Source: Kitasatospora sp. A2-31 (lineage in GTDB: Bacteria; Actinomycetota; Actinomycetes; Streptomycetales; Streptomycetaceae). From it: a stretch of DNA of 64,000 nucleotides. Made by a program: the position numbers and the translations under genes. The stretch lies in contig NZ_JAKNTA010000015.1 of the NCBI RefSeq assembly GCF_022288725.1, positions 130,380 through 194,379 of the forward strand, given 5' to 3'. Positions 43,503-52,784 of the stretch are shown in pieces. Position 1 is the first letter of the stretch. Every line of letters begins with the position of its first letter. The notes under the pieces are model-generated. The model saw only the letters and a program-made list of their open reading frames with translations. It did not search any database and was not told the origin of the DNA.

Positions 43503-44080
43503 GGTGATGCCTCTCTCTTCGCGTGGGTGTCCGCCCCGACCACCCGCAGGATCACGCCGACCGCCTCCTCGACGGCGGCGGCCACCGGGGCACTCAGCCC
43601 GATGCCCTCCTCCAGTGACGCCGGCTCGCACCCCACCACGAGGACCCGCTCGGGCGCGGTGCCGCCCGTTCCGGCGGCCAACGTGGAGAGGAGCGCGAGC
43701 ACCGCGTCCGGGCCCATGCGGTGCCCGTCCAGCACGGGCGCCCGAGCCGGGCCCGGACCCTCGCCGCCGGGGCTCTCGACCGGGCCGGCGTCCGGCTCGA
43801 TCAGGTAGACCGTGCCGGGCTCGCCGCCGCGCGCGGTGGCGTCGACGAGCACCAGCATCCGGTAGCCGTCCAGGAGCTGGTAGGCCAGGTGGACGCCGCG
43901 CACCCCGACGTCGAGGACCTCGACGTCGTCCGGCAGCGGTCGGCCGGCCAGCCGCCGCACCGCCTCCACGCCGAACCCGTCGTCGCCCAGGAAGATGTTG
44001 CCCACCCCGGCGACCAGCACCCGGCCCTCCTCGGCCGGTGCCCGTTCCGACCGCCCGGTCCGTTCCGTCCGCCCCGTCAC
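43496..44080 (-). CDS. [NiFe]-hydrogenase C-terminal maturation protease
   Basis: The 194-aa HycI/HupD-type endopeptidase reads VLVAGVGNIFLGDDGFGVEA (the metal-sensing Glu/Asp region), VEVLDVGVRGVHLAYQLLDG, LVLVDATARGGEPGTVYLIE and VLDGHRMGPDAVLALLSTLA with the conserved His. It cuts the C-terminal peptide of the large subunit after nickel insertion; HhyL here indeed carries a 23-residue tail after its last Cys-His motif. The GTG start overlaps the preceding stop (GTGA). Confidence 0.93.
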   Translation of the reverse strand: MTGRTERTGRSERAPAEEGRVLVAGVGNIFLGDDGFGVEAVRRLAGRPLPDDVEVLDVGVRGVHLAYQLLDGYRMLVLVDATARGGEPGTVYLIEPDAGPVESPGGEGPGPARAPVLDGHRMGPDAVLALLSTLAAGTGGTAPERVLVVGCEPASLEEGIGLSAPVAAAVEEAVGVILRVVGADTHAKREASPC

Positions 44081-45588
44081 GGCCCCTCCAACGGGGTGAC
44101 CTCGTCCGGCTGGAAGTAGCGGAACCGGCCCTGGGCCCGCCAGAGGTCGGCGCCGGGGTCGTCCTCCACCGTCACGGCCAGGTGCACCGAGCCGTCGACG
44201 TCGTGCAGCACGGCCTCGACGACGGCGGTGCGCCCGTGCAGGAAGAGGTCCTGGGCGTCGGTGCGGCGCTGCCCGGGCCGGAGCAGCACCCGGCTGCCGG
44301 CGCCGACCTCGCGGCCGTCGACCACCACCCGGTCCCGGTCGGGGTCGGCCTCCCCCTCGGCGGCAGGGTCCCACCAGGGCTGCTCGGGCGCGTTCCCGGT
44401 GATCTCGCGCAGGCCCCGGACGGCGCCGTGCAGCCGCTCCAGCACCTCCGGGGGCATCGAGTCGGCGAGGTCGATCACGGCGCCCGCCCGCTCGTCCGTG
44501 CCGCGAGCCTCGCGCTTCTCGCGGTCGGTCAGGGCGGCGGTCCGCAGGGCGAGGATCTCGTCGATCTCGGTCGCGTCGTAGAGCGCACCGGGGCTCTCCG
44601 GTGCGACGTGGGGGTGGTCCTCCAGGATGATCGGCGAGGAGAGCACGACCTGGCCGCGGCCCGGCGGGCCGGCCAGGACGGGCCAGGTGTGCTCGTTGCG
44701 GCACCCTCCGGCGGCCGACCGGGCCCACTCGGGCGGGTCCGTCACCGACAGGAAGGAGCCGCGGTCGAGTCCGAGCAGCAGGTGCGCCGAGACCAGCGCG
44801 CGCGGCAGCGCCGCGTCGCGTCGGGCTTCGGTCGGCGGCGTCCAGCGGGCGGTGTTCTCCACCACGACGGTCAACTTCCGCACCGCGTAGGGGCCCGGCA
44901 CCTCCTGCGCCGAGAGCCGCAGCAGCCCGTCGACGCGCTCGCGTCGGCGCAGTATCCGACCGACCGGGGCGCCGTCCTCGCGCAGCGACTCCATCTCCTC
45001 GCAGGCCGGCAGGTCGAACCGCCGGACGATCCCCTCACCGGCCAGCTCGTCGACCGGCACGAGCAGTTCGATCCGCTCCTCGACCCCCTCGTCCCAGGGG
45101 ACGAGGACCCGGTCGGCGAGCTCCAGCTCGTCGACGGATTCGAACCCGCCGGTGGCGGTGGTCCGTTGGACGGTCCGGCGCTGGGCCCGCAGGAACCGCA
45201 ACTCCACGGCGAGCCGGTCCCCGGGGCGCGGCTCCATCAGGCACTCGGTGCGCTGGTGGGAGTGCTCGCCGCTGTCCTCGCCGTAGCCGGGGGGGACCAG
45301 GACGCCGAACTGCCAGCGCAGCCGGTTCTTGGCCGCCGACGCACGGTACGGGTAGAGCACGTAGCCCTCGAAGAGGACGGCGTCGGCGATCTGCCGGGCC
45401 TGGGCGAACCGCCGGTCGACCTCCTCCGGGAAGACCCGGCCCGCGACACCGGCACCCGCAGCACCGGCCCTCGAAGCGTGCGCCTCGGCAACACCCGTAC
45501 CGGCAACCCCCGTACCAGCAACCCCCGTGCCCGCGACACCCGCGTCCGGGACACCCGCGCCCGGGACACCTGCGCCCGCGGCGGTCAT
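44077..45588 (-). CDS. Hydrogenase-cluster protein of unknown function (503 aa)
   Basis: The ATG is coupled (ATGA) to the DUF6084 gene. After a 40-residue N-terminal low-complexity stretch of AGTGV-type pentapeptides comes a conserved body: DRRFAQARQIADAVLFEGYV, LYPYRASAAKNRLRWQFGVL, ERIELLVPVDELAGEGIVRR, LVSAHLLLGLDRGSFLSVTD, SSPIILEDHPHVAPESPGAL and EIDEILALRTAALTDREKRE. There is no cofactor motif, signal peptide or membrane helix. Such a protein accompanies group 1h hydrogenase genes in actinobacteria as far as I recall. The role is unknown: chaperone, assembly or physiological partner. Confidence 0.8.
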   Translation of the reverse strand: MTAAGAGVPGAGVPDAGVAGTGVAGTGVAGTGVAEAHASRAGAAGAGVAGRVFPEEVDRRFAQARQIADAVLFEGYVLYPYRASAAKNRLRWQFGVLVPPGYGEDSGEHSHQRTECLMEPRPGDRLAVELRFLRAQRRTVQRTTATGGFESVDELELADRVLVPWDEGVEERIELLVPVDELAGEGIVRRFDLPACEEMESLREDGAPVGRILRRRERVDGLLRLSAQEVPGPYAVRKLTVVVENTARWTPPTEARRDAALPRALVSAHLLLGLDRGSFLSVTDPPEWARSAAGGCRNEHTWPVLAGPPGRGQVVLSSPIILEDHPHVAPESPGALYDATEIDEILALRTAALTDREKREARGTDERAGAVIDLADSMPPEVLERLHGAVRGLREITGNAPEQPWWDPAAEGEADPDRDRVVVDGREVGAGSRVLLRPGQRRTDAQDLFLHGRTAVVEAVLHDVDGSVHLAVTVEDDPGADLWRAQGRFRYFQPDEVTPLEGP

Positions 45589-46229
45589 CGGACGACCCCC
45601 GCGGTCTCGGCCGCGCCCAGCAGGTCGCGGACGGTGGCCTCCCAGGACGGCAGGGCCCGGCGGGACCGGTAGGCGAGCAGTTCCGCCATCAGGTCGTCCG
45701 GCAGCCGCAGCCACCCGCAGCCCGGGAAGTGCTGGTCGATCGCCTCCTGCCAGACTTGCACGGGCATCCGCACCGTGGCCTCGCGGTCCCAGGGCACCGG
45801 CGCGACCTGGAACCCGCCGGGGCCGGTGAACGCCGTGCCGGAGAACAGCAGCAGGAGCGGCACGTCACCGCCGTCCAGCGCCGCGAGGTAGCGGGCGCAG
45901 GAGACGTCCATGTCGTAGGTGCACGGGACGACGAGGTCCGCCTCGGTCTCGCCGGTGAAGCCCGGGACCATCAGGGGGACCTGGGCGAACTGGACCGGGT
46001 TCAGGGTGCTGCCCCAGCGGGAGCGCTCGCCGAACAGGTCGACCAGCCGCTCGCCCTCGGCCTCGCCGTAGGAGCGCCGGGCGGGTTCGATCCGCAGCTG
46101 GCAGCGGAGCGCCAGGGCGTGGACCGCCGTCCCGGCGGGGGCGGTGATCCGCAGCCGGAAGAGCAGGGTCGGCCCGGCGGCGTAGGGGTCGGCCCGCACG
46201 CCGGTGCAGGCGAACGAGAGGACGGTCAC
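45585..46229 (-). CDS. DUF6084 family protein
   Basis: The 214-aa cytoplasmic protein (GTG start overlapping the DUF5947 stop) has a mostly beta-strand pattern: LSFACTGVRADPYAAGPTLL, FRLRITAPAGTAVHALALRC, VQFAQVPLMVPGFTGETEAD, VVPCTYDMDVSCARYLAALD and PVPWDREATVRMPVQVWQEA. Found with actinobacterial hydrogenase operons; no reaction is known. It is tied to its neighbours on both sides by four-base overlaps, so stoichiometric production with the hydrogenase is likely. Confidence 0.8.
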   Translation of the reverse strand: MTVLSFACTGVRADPYAAGPTLLFRLRITAPAGTAVHALALRCQLRIEPARRSYGEAEGERLVDLFGERSRWGSTLNPVQFAQVPLMVPGFTGETEADLVVPCTYDMDVSCARYLAALDGGDVPLLLLFSGTAFTGPGGFQVAPVPWDREATVRMPVQVWQEAIDQHFPGCGWLRLPDDLMAELLAYRSRRALPSWEATVRDLLGAAETAGVVR

Positions 46230-46876
46230 GAGACCGCCTCCGTCCGCAGCGGCCGGGTCCGGTCGGCGACGCGGGTGAAGAAGGCGTCGAGCTCGGCCCG
46301 GGCCTCCCGGCCGCCGTCGAAGCCCTTCCAGCACCGCCGGAGCCGGCCGACCAGTTCGTAGCAGGCGTCGATCGGGACGAGGAAGCACCGGATCCCGTCG
46401 GCCGCCGTCCGGCGCAGCAGCAGCGCCTCGACGTCGGGACGGAGTTCGGCGGCGAGCCGTCCGCCGCCGAGCGCGGCCTGCCAGGCCGCCTCGTCCGGCT
46501 CGCTCTCGGTCGCCCCGCCGGGGCCCGGGTAGAGCAGCACCAGCCGGTCGTGCCGGGAGTTGCGGAAGACGAAGGCGGTGCCGACCGGGACGCCGAGTGC
46601 CGTCCACTCCCGGTCACCGAGCCGGTGGTCCGGGTCGGTCAGGTAGCGGTCGGGCACGGTCCGGTAGCGGCCGCCGGCCGCACCGGGCTGCTGGAAGAGC
46701 AGCGAGCACGCCGTGCAGACGCAGGTGAGGGCCTGCTCCTCGGTGTCCACCAGGTGGCGGTGGTCCACGGGGACGGCGCTGCCGCAGAACGCGCAGCGCT
46801 CCGGCTGCGGGGGTGCCGGCTCGCGCAGCCGGCGCAGCAGGGCCGTGCCGGGGCGGGTGAGTCGAAGGGTGCTCAT
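46226..46876 (-). CDS. DUF5947 family protein
   Basis: The 216-aa protein begins with a zinc-ribbon-like segment (CAFCGSAVPVDHRHLVDTEE; CVCTACSLLFQQPGAAGGRY) holding five cysteines. This could bind zinc or an Fe-S cluster. The body continues with DREWTALGVPVGTAFVFRNS, RTAADGIRCFLVPIDACYEL and RRCWKGFDGGREARAELDAF. The family is confined to hydrogenase operons in my recollection. Overlaps of four bases connect it with the NifU-like gene and DUF6084. Confidence 0.82.
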   Translation of the reverse strand: MSTLRLTRPGTALLRRLREPAPPQPERCAFCGSAVPVDHRHLVDTEEQALTCVCTACSLLFQQPGAAGGRYRTVPDRYLTDPDHRLGDREWTALGVPVGTAFVFRNSRHDRLVLLYPGPGGATESEPDEAAWQAALGGGRLAAELRPDVEALLLRRTAADGIRCFLVPIDACYELVGRLRRCWKGFDGGREARAELDAFFTRVADRTRPLRTEAVS

Positions 46877-47340
46877 CGCACCTCCGCCGGGGCCGCGGGC
46901 CGGGTGCCGATCTGCAGCAGCTGCGGGGCGTGCTCCAGCTCGACCGCCGTCACCTCGGGGGCGTGGCAGGCGAGGGCGGCCTCGATGTCCTGCTCGGTGC
47001 AGCCGCAGCCGCTCCGGGACCGGCGCACCCGCAGGCCGCCGGTCGCCGGGTCGAAGCCGAGCACGTCGACGGGTTCGGGCAGCTGGGCGAGCGCACGGGC
47101 GATCCGCGCGGAGGTGTCCTCGGGGTGGAGGTCGTGCAGCACCAGCAACCCGGCCACCGCCGGGTCGTCCAGCAGTCGGGTCAGGGTCGCGGGGGGCAGC
47201 GCGCCGACGATCCGGGCGAGGCCGTCGCCGTAGAAGGCCATCAGCTCGCGGACGAGTCGTTCGCCCGCCGCCTGCGCGCCGCCGCCGGCGAGCTCGTCGA
47301 GGGCCTCCTGGATGCGCTGTCCGGTCTGCTCCGCCGTCAT
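46873..47340 (-). CDS. hhyE: NifU-like/HhyE-type protein of the group 1h hydrogenase
   Basis: The 155-aa protein overlaps the hhyL stop (ATGA). A helical N-terminal half (VRELMAFYGDGLARIVGALP; TRLLDDPAVAGLLVLHDLHP) precedes a NifU C-terminal-like module LRVRRSRSGCGCTEQDIEAA with clustered cysteines and VTAVELEHAPQLLQIGTRPA. Its position matches the small iron-sulfur protein (HhyE) proposed to carry electrons from HhySL to the respiratory chain in mycobacteria. Equivalence is inferred from synteny and the Cys motif; the symbol is tentative. Confidence 0.6.
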   Translation of the reverse strand: MTAEQTGQRIQEALDELAGGGAQAAGERLVRELMAFYGDGLARIVGALPPATLTRLLDDPAVAGLLVLHDLHPEDTSARIARALAQLPEPVDVLGFDPATGGLRVRRSRSGCGCTEQDIEAALACHAPEVTAVELEHAPQLLQIGTRPAAPAEVR

Positions 47341-49121
47341 GCGGTGAGCCCGCTCAGGCCCGTGGGCACGTGCATCTTCTGCACGGTCCGGCCGCCGCCG
47401 ACGTACATGTGGACGCCGCAGGGCAGGCAGGGGTCGAAGCTGCGAACGGCGCGCATGATGTCGATGCCCTTGAAGGTGTCCGGCGGGTTCTCCTCGAAGA
47501 TCGGCGTGTTCTGCACCGCATCCTCGTACGGGCCGGGCGTGCCGTAGCTGTCGCGGACGCTGGCGTTCCACGGGGTCGGCGGGTACGGGTGGTAGTTGGC
47601 GATCTTGCCGTCCCGGATCACCATGTGGTGCGACAGGACGCCGCGCACGGCCTCGGTGAAGCCGCAGCCGATGGACTCGTCCGGGACCTCGAAGCGCTCC
47701 CAGGTCTGGCTGCGGCCGGCCCGGACCTCGTCGAGGGCCTTCTCGGCGAAGTGCAGGGCCGCGGCGGCCGCGTAGGCCTGGAAGTAGGTGCGGGCGCGGT
47801 TGCGCTCGAGGGCGTTGCTCCACTGCGGGATCTTCCACTCGAAGGTGACCTCGGGCTTGGTCATCGAGCGGGGCAGGTTGATCTGGACGCTGTGGCCGGT
47901 GGCCTTGATGTAGCCGATGTCGACGAGGCCGGAGAGCGCGGTGGACCAGAGGCGGGCGATCGGGCCGCCGCCGGTGTCGAGGGCGAGGTGGTCGGTGCCG
48001 TCGAACCAGCGCGGGGACATCACCCAGCTGTACTTGTCGTCGAAGTTGCGCTTCTGCGGGGCGGGGACGGTGTGCTGGTTCCACGGGTGCCGCGGGTCGA
48101 CCGGGTTGCCCAGCGGGTCGTGGGTGACGAAGAGCTCCTTGCCCTCCCAGTCCTCGTAGTAGGAGCTGCCGAGCAGGATGCGGATGCCGAGGTTGATCCT
48201 CGTGAGGTCGTTGGTGACCAGCTTGCCGTCCACGACGACGCCCGGGGTGACGAACATCTTCCGTCCCCAGTCCGTCATGTTGCGGTAGGTGAAGTCGCAG
48301 TGGTCCGGGTCGTTGAGGCTGCCCCAGCAGCCGAGCAGGACGCGGCGCCGGCCGACCTCCTCGTAGCCGGGCAGCGCCTGGTAGAAGAAGTCGAAGAGGT
48401 CGTCGTGGAGCGGGACGACCTTCTTCATGAACTCCACGTAGCGCATCAGCCGGGTCAGGTAGTCGGTGAAGAGCTGGACCGTCGCCACCGTGCCGACGCC
48501 GCCCGGGTAGAGCGTGGAGGGGTGCACGTGGCGGCCCTCCATCAGGCAGAACATCTCCCGGGTGTAGCGGCTGACCTGGAGGGCCTCGCGGTAGAACTCG
48601 CCCTCGATCGGGTTGAGCGAGCGCATGATGTCCGCGATCGTCTTGTAGCCGTGGTCGCCGGCGTGCGGGGCCTCGGTGCGCTCGGCCAGCTCCAGGACGC
48701 CGGGGTTGGTCTCGCGGACCATCTTCTCGCAGTAGTCGACCCCGACCAGGTTCTCCTGGAAGATGTTGTGGTCGAACATGTACTCGGCGGCCTCGCCGAG
48801 GTTGATGATCCATTCACCGAGGTGCGGGGGCTTCACCCCGTACGCCATGTTCTGGGTGTAGACCGAACAGGTGGCGTGGTTGTCCCCGCAGATGCCGCAG
48901 ATGCGACTGGTGATGAAGTGCGCGTCGCGCGGGTCCTTGCCCCGCATGAAGACGCTGTAGCCGCGGAAGACGGAGGAGGTGCTGTAGCACTCCGCGACCC
49001 TCTTCTGCTTGAAGTCGATCTTCGTGTGGATGCCCAGGCTGCCCACGATCCGGGTGATCGGGTCCCAGGACATCTCCACCAGGCCGCTGCCGTCGCCGGT
49101 CGCGTTGGTCGTCGGTGCCAT
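47337..49121 (-). CDS. hhyL: Group 1h [NiFe]-hydrogenase large subunit
   Basis: This 594-aa catalytic subunit oxidises H2 at a NiFe(CN)2CO site. The L1 motif SRICGICGDNHATC (~residue 72) and L2 motif SFDPCLPCGVH (~562-571) supply the four nickel cysteines. The 23 residues after L2 are the peptide removed by the maturation protease. Phrases such as HNIFQENLVGVDYCEKMVRE and GVGTVATVQLFTDYLTRLMR fit group 1h. There is no export signal. The ATG follows AGAAGGG; a 139-bp gap with a GC-rich hairpin separates it from hhyS, whereas all downstream genes overlap. Confidence 0.95.
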   Translation of the reverse strand: MAPTTNATGDGSGLVEMSWDPITRIVGSLGIHTKIDFKQKRVAECYSTSSVFRGYSVFMRGKDPRDAHFITSRICGICGDNHATCSVYTQNMAYGVKPPHLGEWIINLGEAAEYMFDHNIFQENLVGVDYCEKMVRETNPGVLELAERTEAPHAGDHGYKTIADIMRSLNPIEGEFYREALQVSRYTREMFCLMEGRHVHPSTLYPGGVGTVATVQLFTDYLTRLMRYVEFMKKVVPLHDDLFDFFYQALPGYEEVGRRRVLLGCWGSLNDPDHCDFTYRNMTDWGRKMFVTPGVVVDGKLVTNDLTRINLGIRILLGSSYYEDWEGKELFVTHDPLGNPVDPRHPWNQHTVPAPQKRNFDDKYSWVMSPRWFDGTDHLALDTGGGPIARLWSTALSGLVDIGYIKATGHSVQINLPRSMTKPEVTFEWKIPQWSNALERNRARTYFQAYAAAAALHFAEKALDEVRAGRSQTWERFEVPDESIGCGFTEAVRGVLSHHMVIRDGKIANYHPYPPTPWNASVRDSYGTPGPYEDAVQNTPIFEENPPDTFKGIDIMRAVRSFDPCLPCGVHMYVGGGRTVQKMHVPTGLSGLTA

Positions 49122-49260
49122 CGTGTCTGTCGTGCCCTTCTGGAGGCGGGAGGGTCGGCGGCGCACGGGCCGCGGACGGGGTGGGCGGCGGAGCGGCGGC
49201 GGACCCTTGAGGGTCAGCGGCTGAGCGGGCCGCACGCACTCGGTGCGGCGGCCCGCCGGG

Positions 49261-50316
<1,056 letters not shown>

Positions 50317-50447
50317 GAGGATGCCTCCTCAGAACTGGAGCCGGACAAAATGGCTCGAACCAGTCATAGCAGCGGTTGCTCCCGTCCGCCGGTCCACGGA
50401 GCCGGACGAGCACCCCGAAGGGATGCAAGCCCTGGCGGCCGTTCGGG

Positions 50448-52160
50448 TCACGGCGCCGCCGGAGCGGGCCGCCCGACTGCCGTCGCGGCGTGCGCGGGTG
50501 ACGGCTGTTTGCGGACGAAGGCGGCGCGCAGCGCGTGGTAGGGCGAGTCGGGGGCGAAGAACTGCCGGTGCATCACGGCCAGCTCCTCGTACCGGTGGTC
50601 GGCGAGCGGCTTCACGGACTCGTCGGCCTCCCGCGCCGCCTTCTTGGCGGCGATCCGGGCCTGTACGGCGGGCGAGGCGGCCAGCAGTCCGGCCAGTCGG
50701 CGCGCCTCGCGCCCGAACTCCTGCGGGGTGCAGGGCAGCACCCGGTCGACCAACCCGCTCCGCTCGGCGGCCGCGGCGCTCACCGGGAGCGCCTGCCCGG
50801 TGAGCCGGCGGGCCTCGACGTCACCGACCCGGCGCGGCAGGGTGTACGTCCAGTACTCCGAGCCGTGCAGGCCCATCAGGCGGTAGTGCGGGTTGAGCAC
50901 CACGCCCTGCCGGCACCAGACCTCGTCGGCCGCCAGCGCCAGCATTACCCCGCCCGCGGCGGCGTTCCCGCCGAGCGCCGCGACCACCAGGCGGTCGGTG
51001 GTGGTGAGGATCCGCTCGACCAGGTCGTCCATGGCGTTGATGTTCGCCCAGGACTCGGCCCCGGGGTCGGCCGCGGCCTCGATCACGTTCAGGTGGATCC
51101 CGTTGGAGAAGAAGTCGCGGCCGCCGCCCAGGACCAGCACCGAGGTCGGACGGGTCAGCGCGAAGCGGTAGGCGTCCAGCAGGCGGCGGCAGTGCGCGGT
51201 GCTCATCGCTCCGCCGGGGAAGGAGAACCGGAGCAGGCCGACCGGGCCGTCCTCCCGGTACCGGATGTCCGACCAGACCGGGTCGTCCGGCGCCGGCATC
51301 AGCGGTGCGGCGGCCTCGGGCAGGCTCGGCAGCGCGTCGCCCAGCGCGGTGACGGCCGGCAGCTTGATGCCGGAGGGGCCGCCCGGCCGGCGGCGCCGCC
51401 GCAGTTCGGGGATCCAGACCGCGCCGTCGGCGGTGGCCCGGCAGATCGCGCCGGCCCGGGTCGCCAGCAGCTCGCCGGGCCGGCCGTGGAGCCGGCGCTC
51501 GGGGTGGCCGCCGTGCAGGAACCACTCGTCCCCGAGCAGTTCGTCGAGCACGCCGGGTCGGGAGTCGGCCGCACGGAGCTTGCGCACGGCGGTGTCGGTG
51601 GTGTCCCGGGCCCAGTCGATCCGCCGCACCTCCTGCCGCAGGTACGGCCGGGTGTGGTCGGGCACGCGCCAGTCGGGCCCGCTCTGCGGGCGCGGGGTGT
51701 ACGTGCCGGAGCCGAACCGCTCCACGGCCAGGAGCACGGCCGCCAGCGCGGCGTCCGAGACCTCGTTGCGGTAGAGGTCGCTCTTGCCGACCGGCGGCAG
51801 TTGACAGGCGGCCGCGGCCCAGACGTCGCCGGCGTCCATCACCTCGCCGGCCTGGAGCACCGTCACGCCCCAGTCGACCGCTCCCTCGTGGATCGCCCAG
51901 TCGAGGGACGACGGCCCCCGGTCCCCGGGCGGGCCCGGGTGCACGATCAGGCACACCACGGCCGACCAGACGTCCCGCGGGAGCGCCGTGCGCAGCATCG
52001 GCGCCACCACCAGCTCCGGGGCCGACCGCCGCACGGCGGCCCGGAGCCCGTCGTCGTCCCGGACGAGGTGGACGTCCACCGCGTGCCGCCGGTCCCGCAG
52101 CTCGGCGTGGACCCGCTGGGTGAGGCTGTTGTACGCACTGGCGACGAGCAGGATCCGCAT
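50448..52160 (-). CDS. hypX: HypX: CO-ligand synthesis enzyme for hydrogenase maturation
   Basis: The 570-aa fusion has an N-terminal formyl-THF-binding formyltransferase-like domain (VVCLIVHPGPPGDRGPSSLD; TVLQAGEVMDAGDVWAA). The C-terminal enoyl-CoA hydratase/isomerase-like domain reads VLVLGGGRDFFSNGIHLNVI, NINAMDDLVERILTTTDRLV and GNAAAGGVMLALAADEVWCR. HypX moves a formyl group from formyl-THF to CoA and decarbonylates it, giving the CO ligand under aerobic growth. It sits 131 bp upstream of hhyS on the same strand. The start MRILLVASAY was preferred to an upstream in-frame codon. Confidence 0.92.
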   Translation of the reverse strand: MRILLVASAYNSLTQRVHAELRDRRHAVDVHLVRDDDGLRAAVRRSAPELVVAPMLRTALPRDVWSAVVCLIVHPGPPGDRGPSSLDWAIHEGAVDWGVTVLQAGEVMDAGDVWAAAACQLPPVGKSDLYRNEVSDAALAAVLLAVERFGSGTYTPRPQSGPDWRVPDHTRPYLRQEVRRIDWARDTTDTAVRKLRAADSRPGVLDELLGDEWFLHGGHPERRLHGRPGELLATRAGAICRATADGAVWIPELRRRRRPGGPSGIKLPAVTALGDALPSLPEAAAPLMPAPDDPVWSDIRYREDGPVGLLRFSFPGGAMSTAHCRRLLDAYRFALTRPTSVLVLGGGRDFFSNGIHLNVIEAAADPGAESWANINAMDDLVERILTTTDRLVVAALGGNAAAGGVMLALAADEVWCRQGVVLNPHYRLMGLHGSEYWTYTLPRRVGDVEARRLTGQALPVSAAAAERSGLVDRVLPCTPQEFGREARRLAGLLAASPAVQARIAAKKAAREADESVKPLADHRYEELAVMHRQFFAPDSPYHALRAAFVRKQPSPAHAATAVGRPAPAAP

Positions 52161-52511
52161 GTCCGACTCCGGCTGTGAGGCACCTGGGAACCCGGCGATC
52201 ATCCGCCCCGGCCCGCCTCCGCCCGGCCGCACCGCGCCGCCCGTTCACCCGCCCGGCGGGCACCGGCCGGCGGGGGTTCCGGTCCGACGGAGCGTCGGGG
52301 CGGGCCCCGGGCCGCGCCCCCTGGCGGGGGGCCGTGCCGGTGCCCGGCCCGTCGTCCGACCGGGTGCACCGGGGGTGTGCGGGCCACGGGCCCGGGGCCA
52401 GGAGCCGGTCCGCCCCGGCCGTCCGCCGCCCCACCGGGCGCGGTCCGGTGGCCGACCGGCGTGCGGAGAGGTTGCATGGGGTGACCGAGTCCCAGAGATC
52501 GGGAGGCTGCC
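52161..52511. other. Divergent promoter region between hypX and a small Cys gene
   Basis: This is about 350 bp without a gene. GGGAGG before 52512 is the ribosome binding site of the plus-strand gene. I see no clear palindromic operator. Confidence 0.4.
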
Positions 52512-52736
52512 GTGTACGAGATGTGGGCCGAGCAGGACCCCGCGGTCACCCCACCCACCGTGGTGTGGCACGTGGTGGCGAAGGACGACGCCTCGACGTC
52601 CCTCTGCGGGCGTTTCCTCGAACCCGCCCAGCGGGTGGTACCGGCCGTGGACGGTTCGCAGCCGGCGCCGCCCGACCGGTACTGCGATCCCTGCCTGGTG
52701 ACCGTCCGGGAGGCCATGACGGCGGCCGCCCGGTAG
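52512..52736 (+). CDS. Small Cys-containing hypothetical protein
   Basis: The 74-aa protein (GTG start) has WHVVAKDDASTSLCGRFL and a terminal RYCDPCLVTVREAM. One C...C-x2-C set could bind zinc. It is divergent from hypX. Similar short zinc-finger-like proteins are common in Streptomyces; any link to hydrogenase regulation is speculative. Confidence 0.6.
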   Translation: MYEMWAEQDPAVTPPTVVWHVVAKDDASTSLCGRFLEPAQRVVPAVDGSQPAPPDRYCDPCLVTVREAMTAAAR

Positions 52737-52784
52737 CCCGGGTGGCGCGGCGCTGCGGCGGCCCCTCCGGGTACCGGGTCCGGG

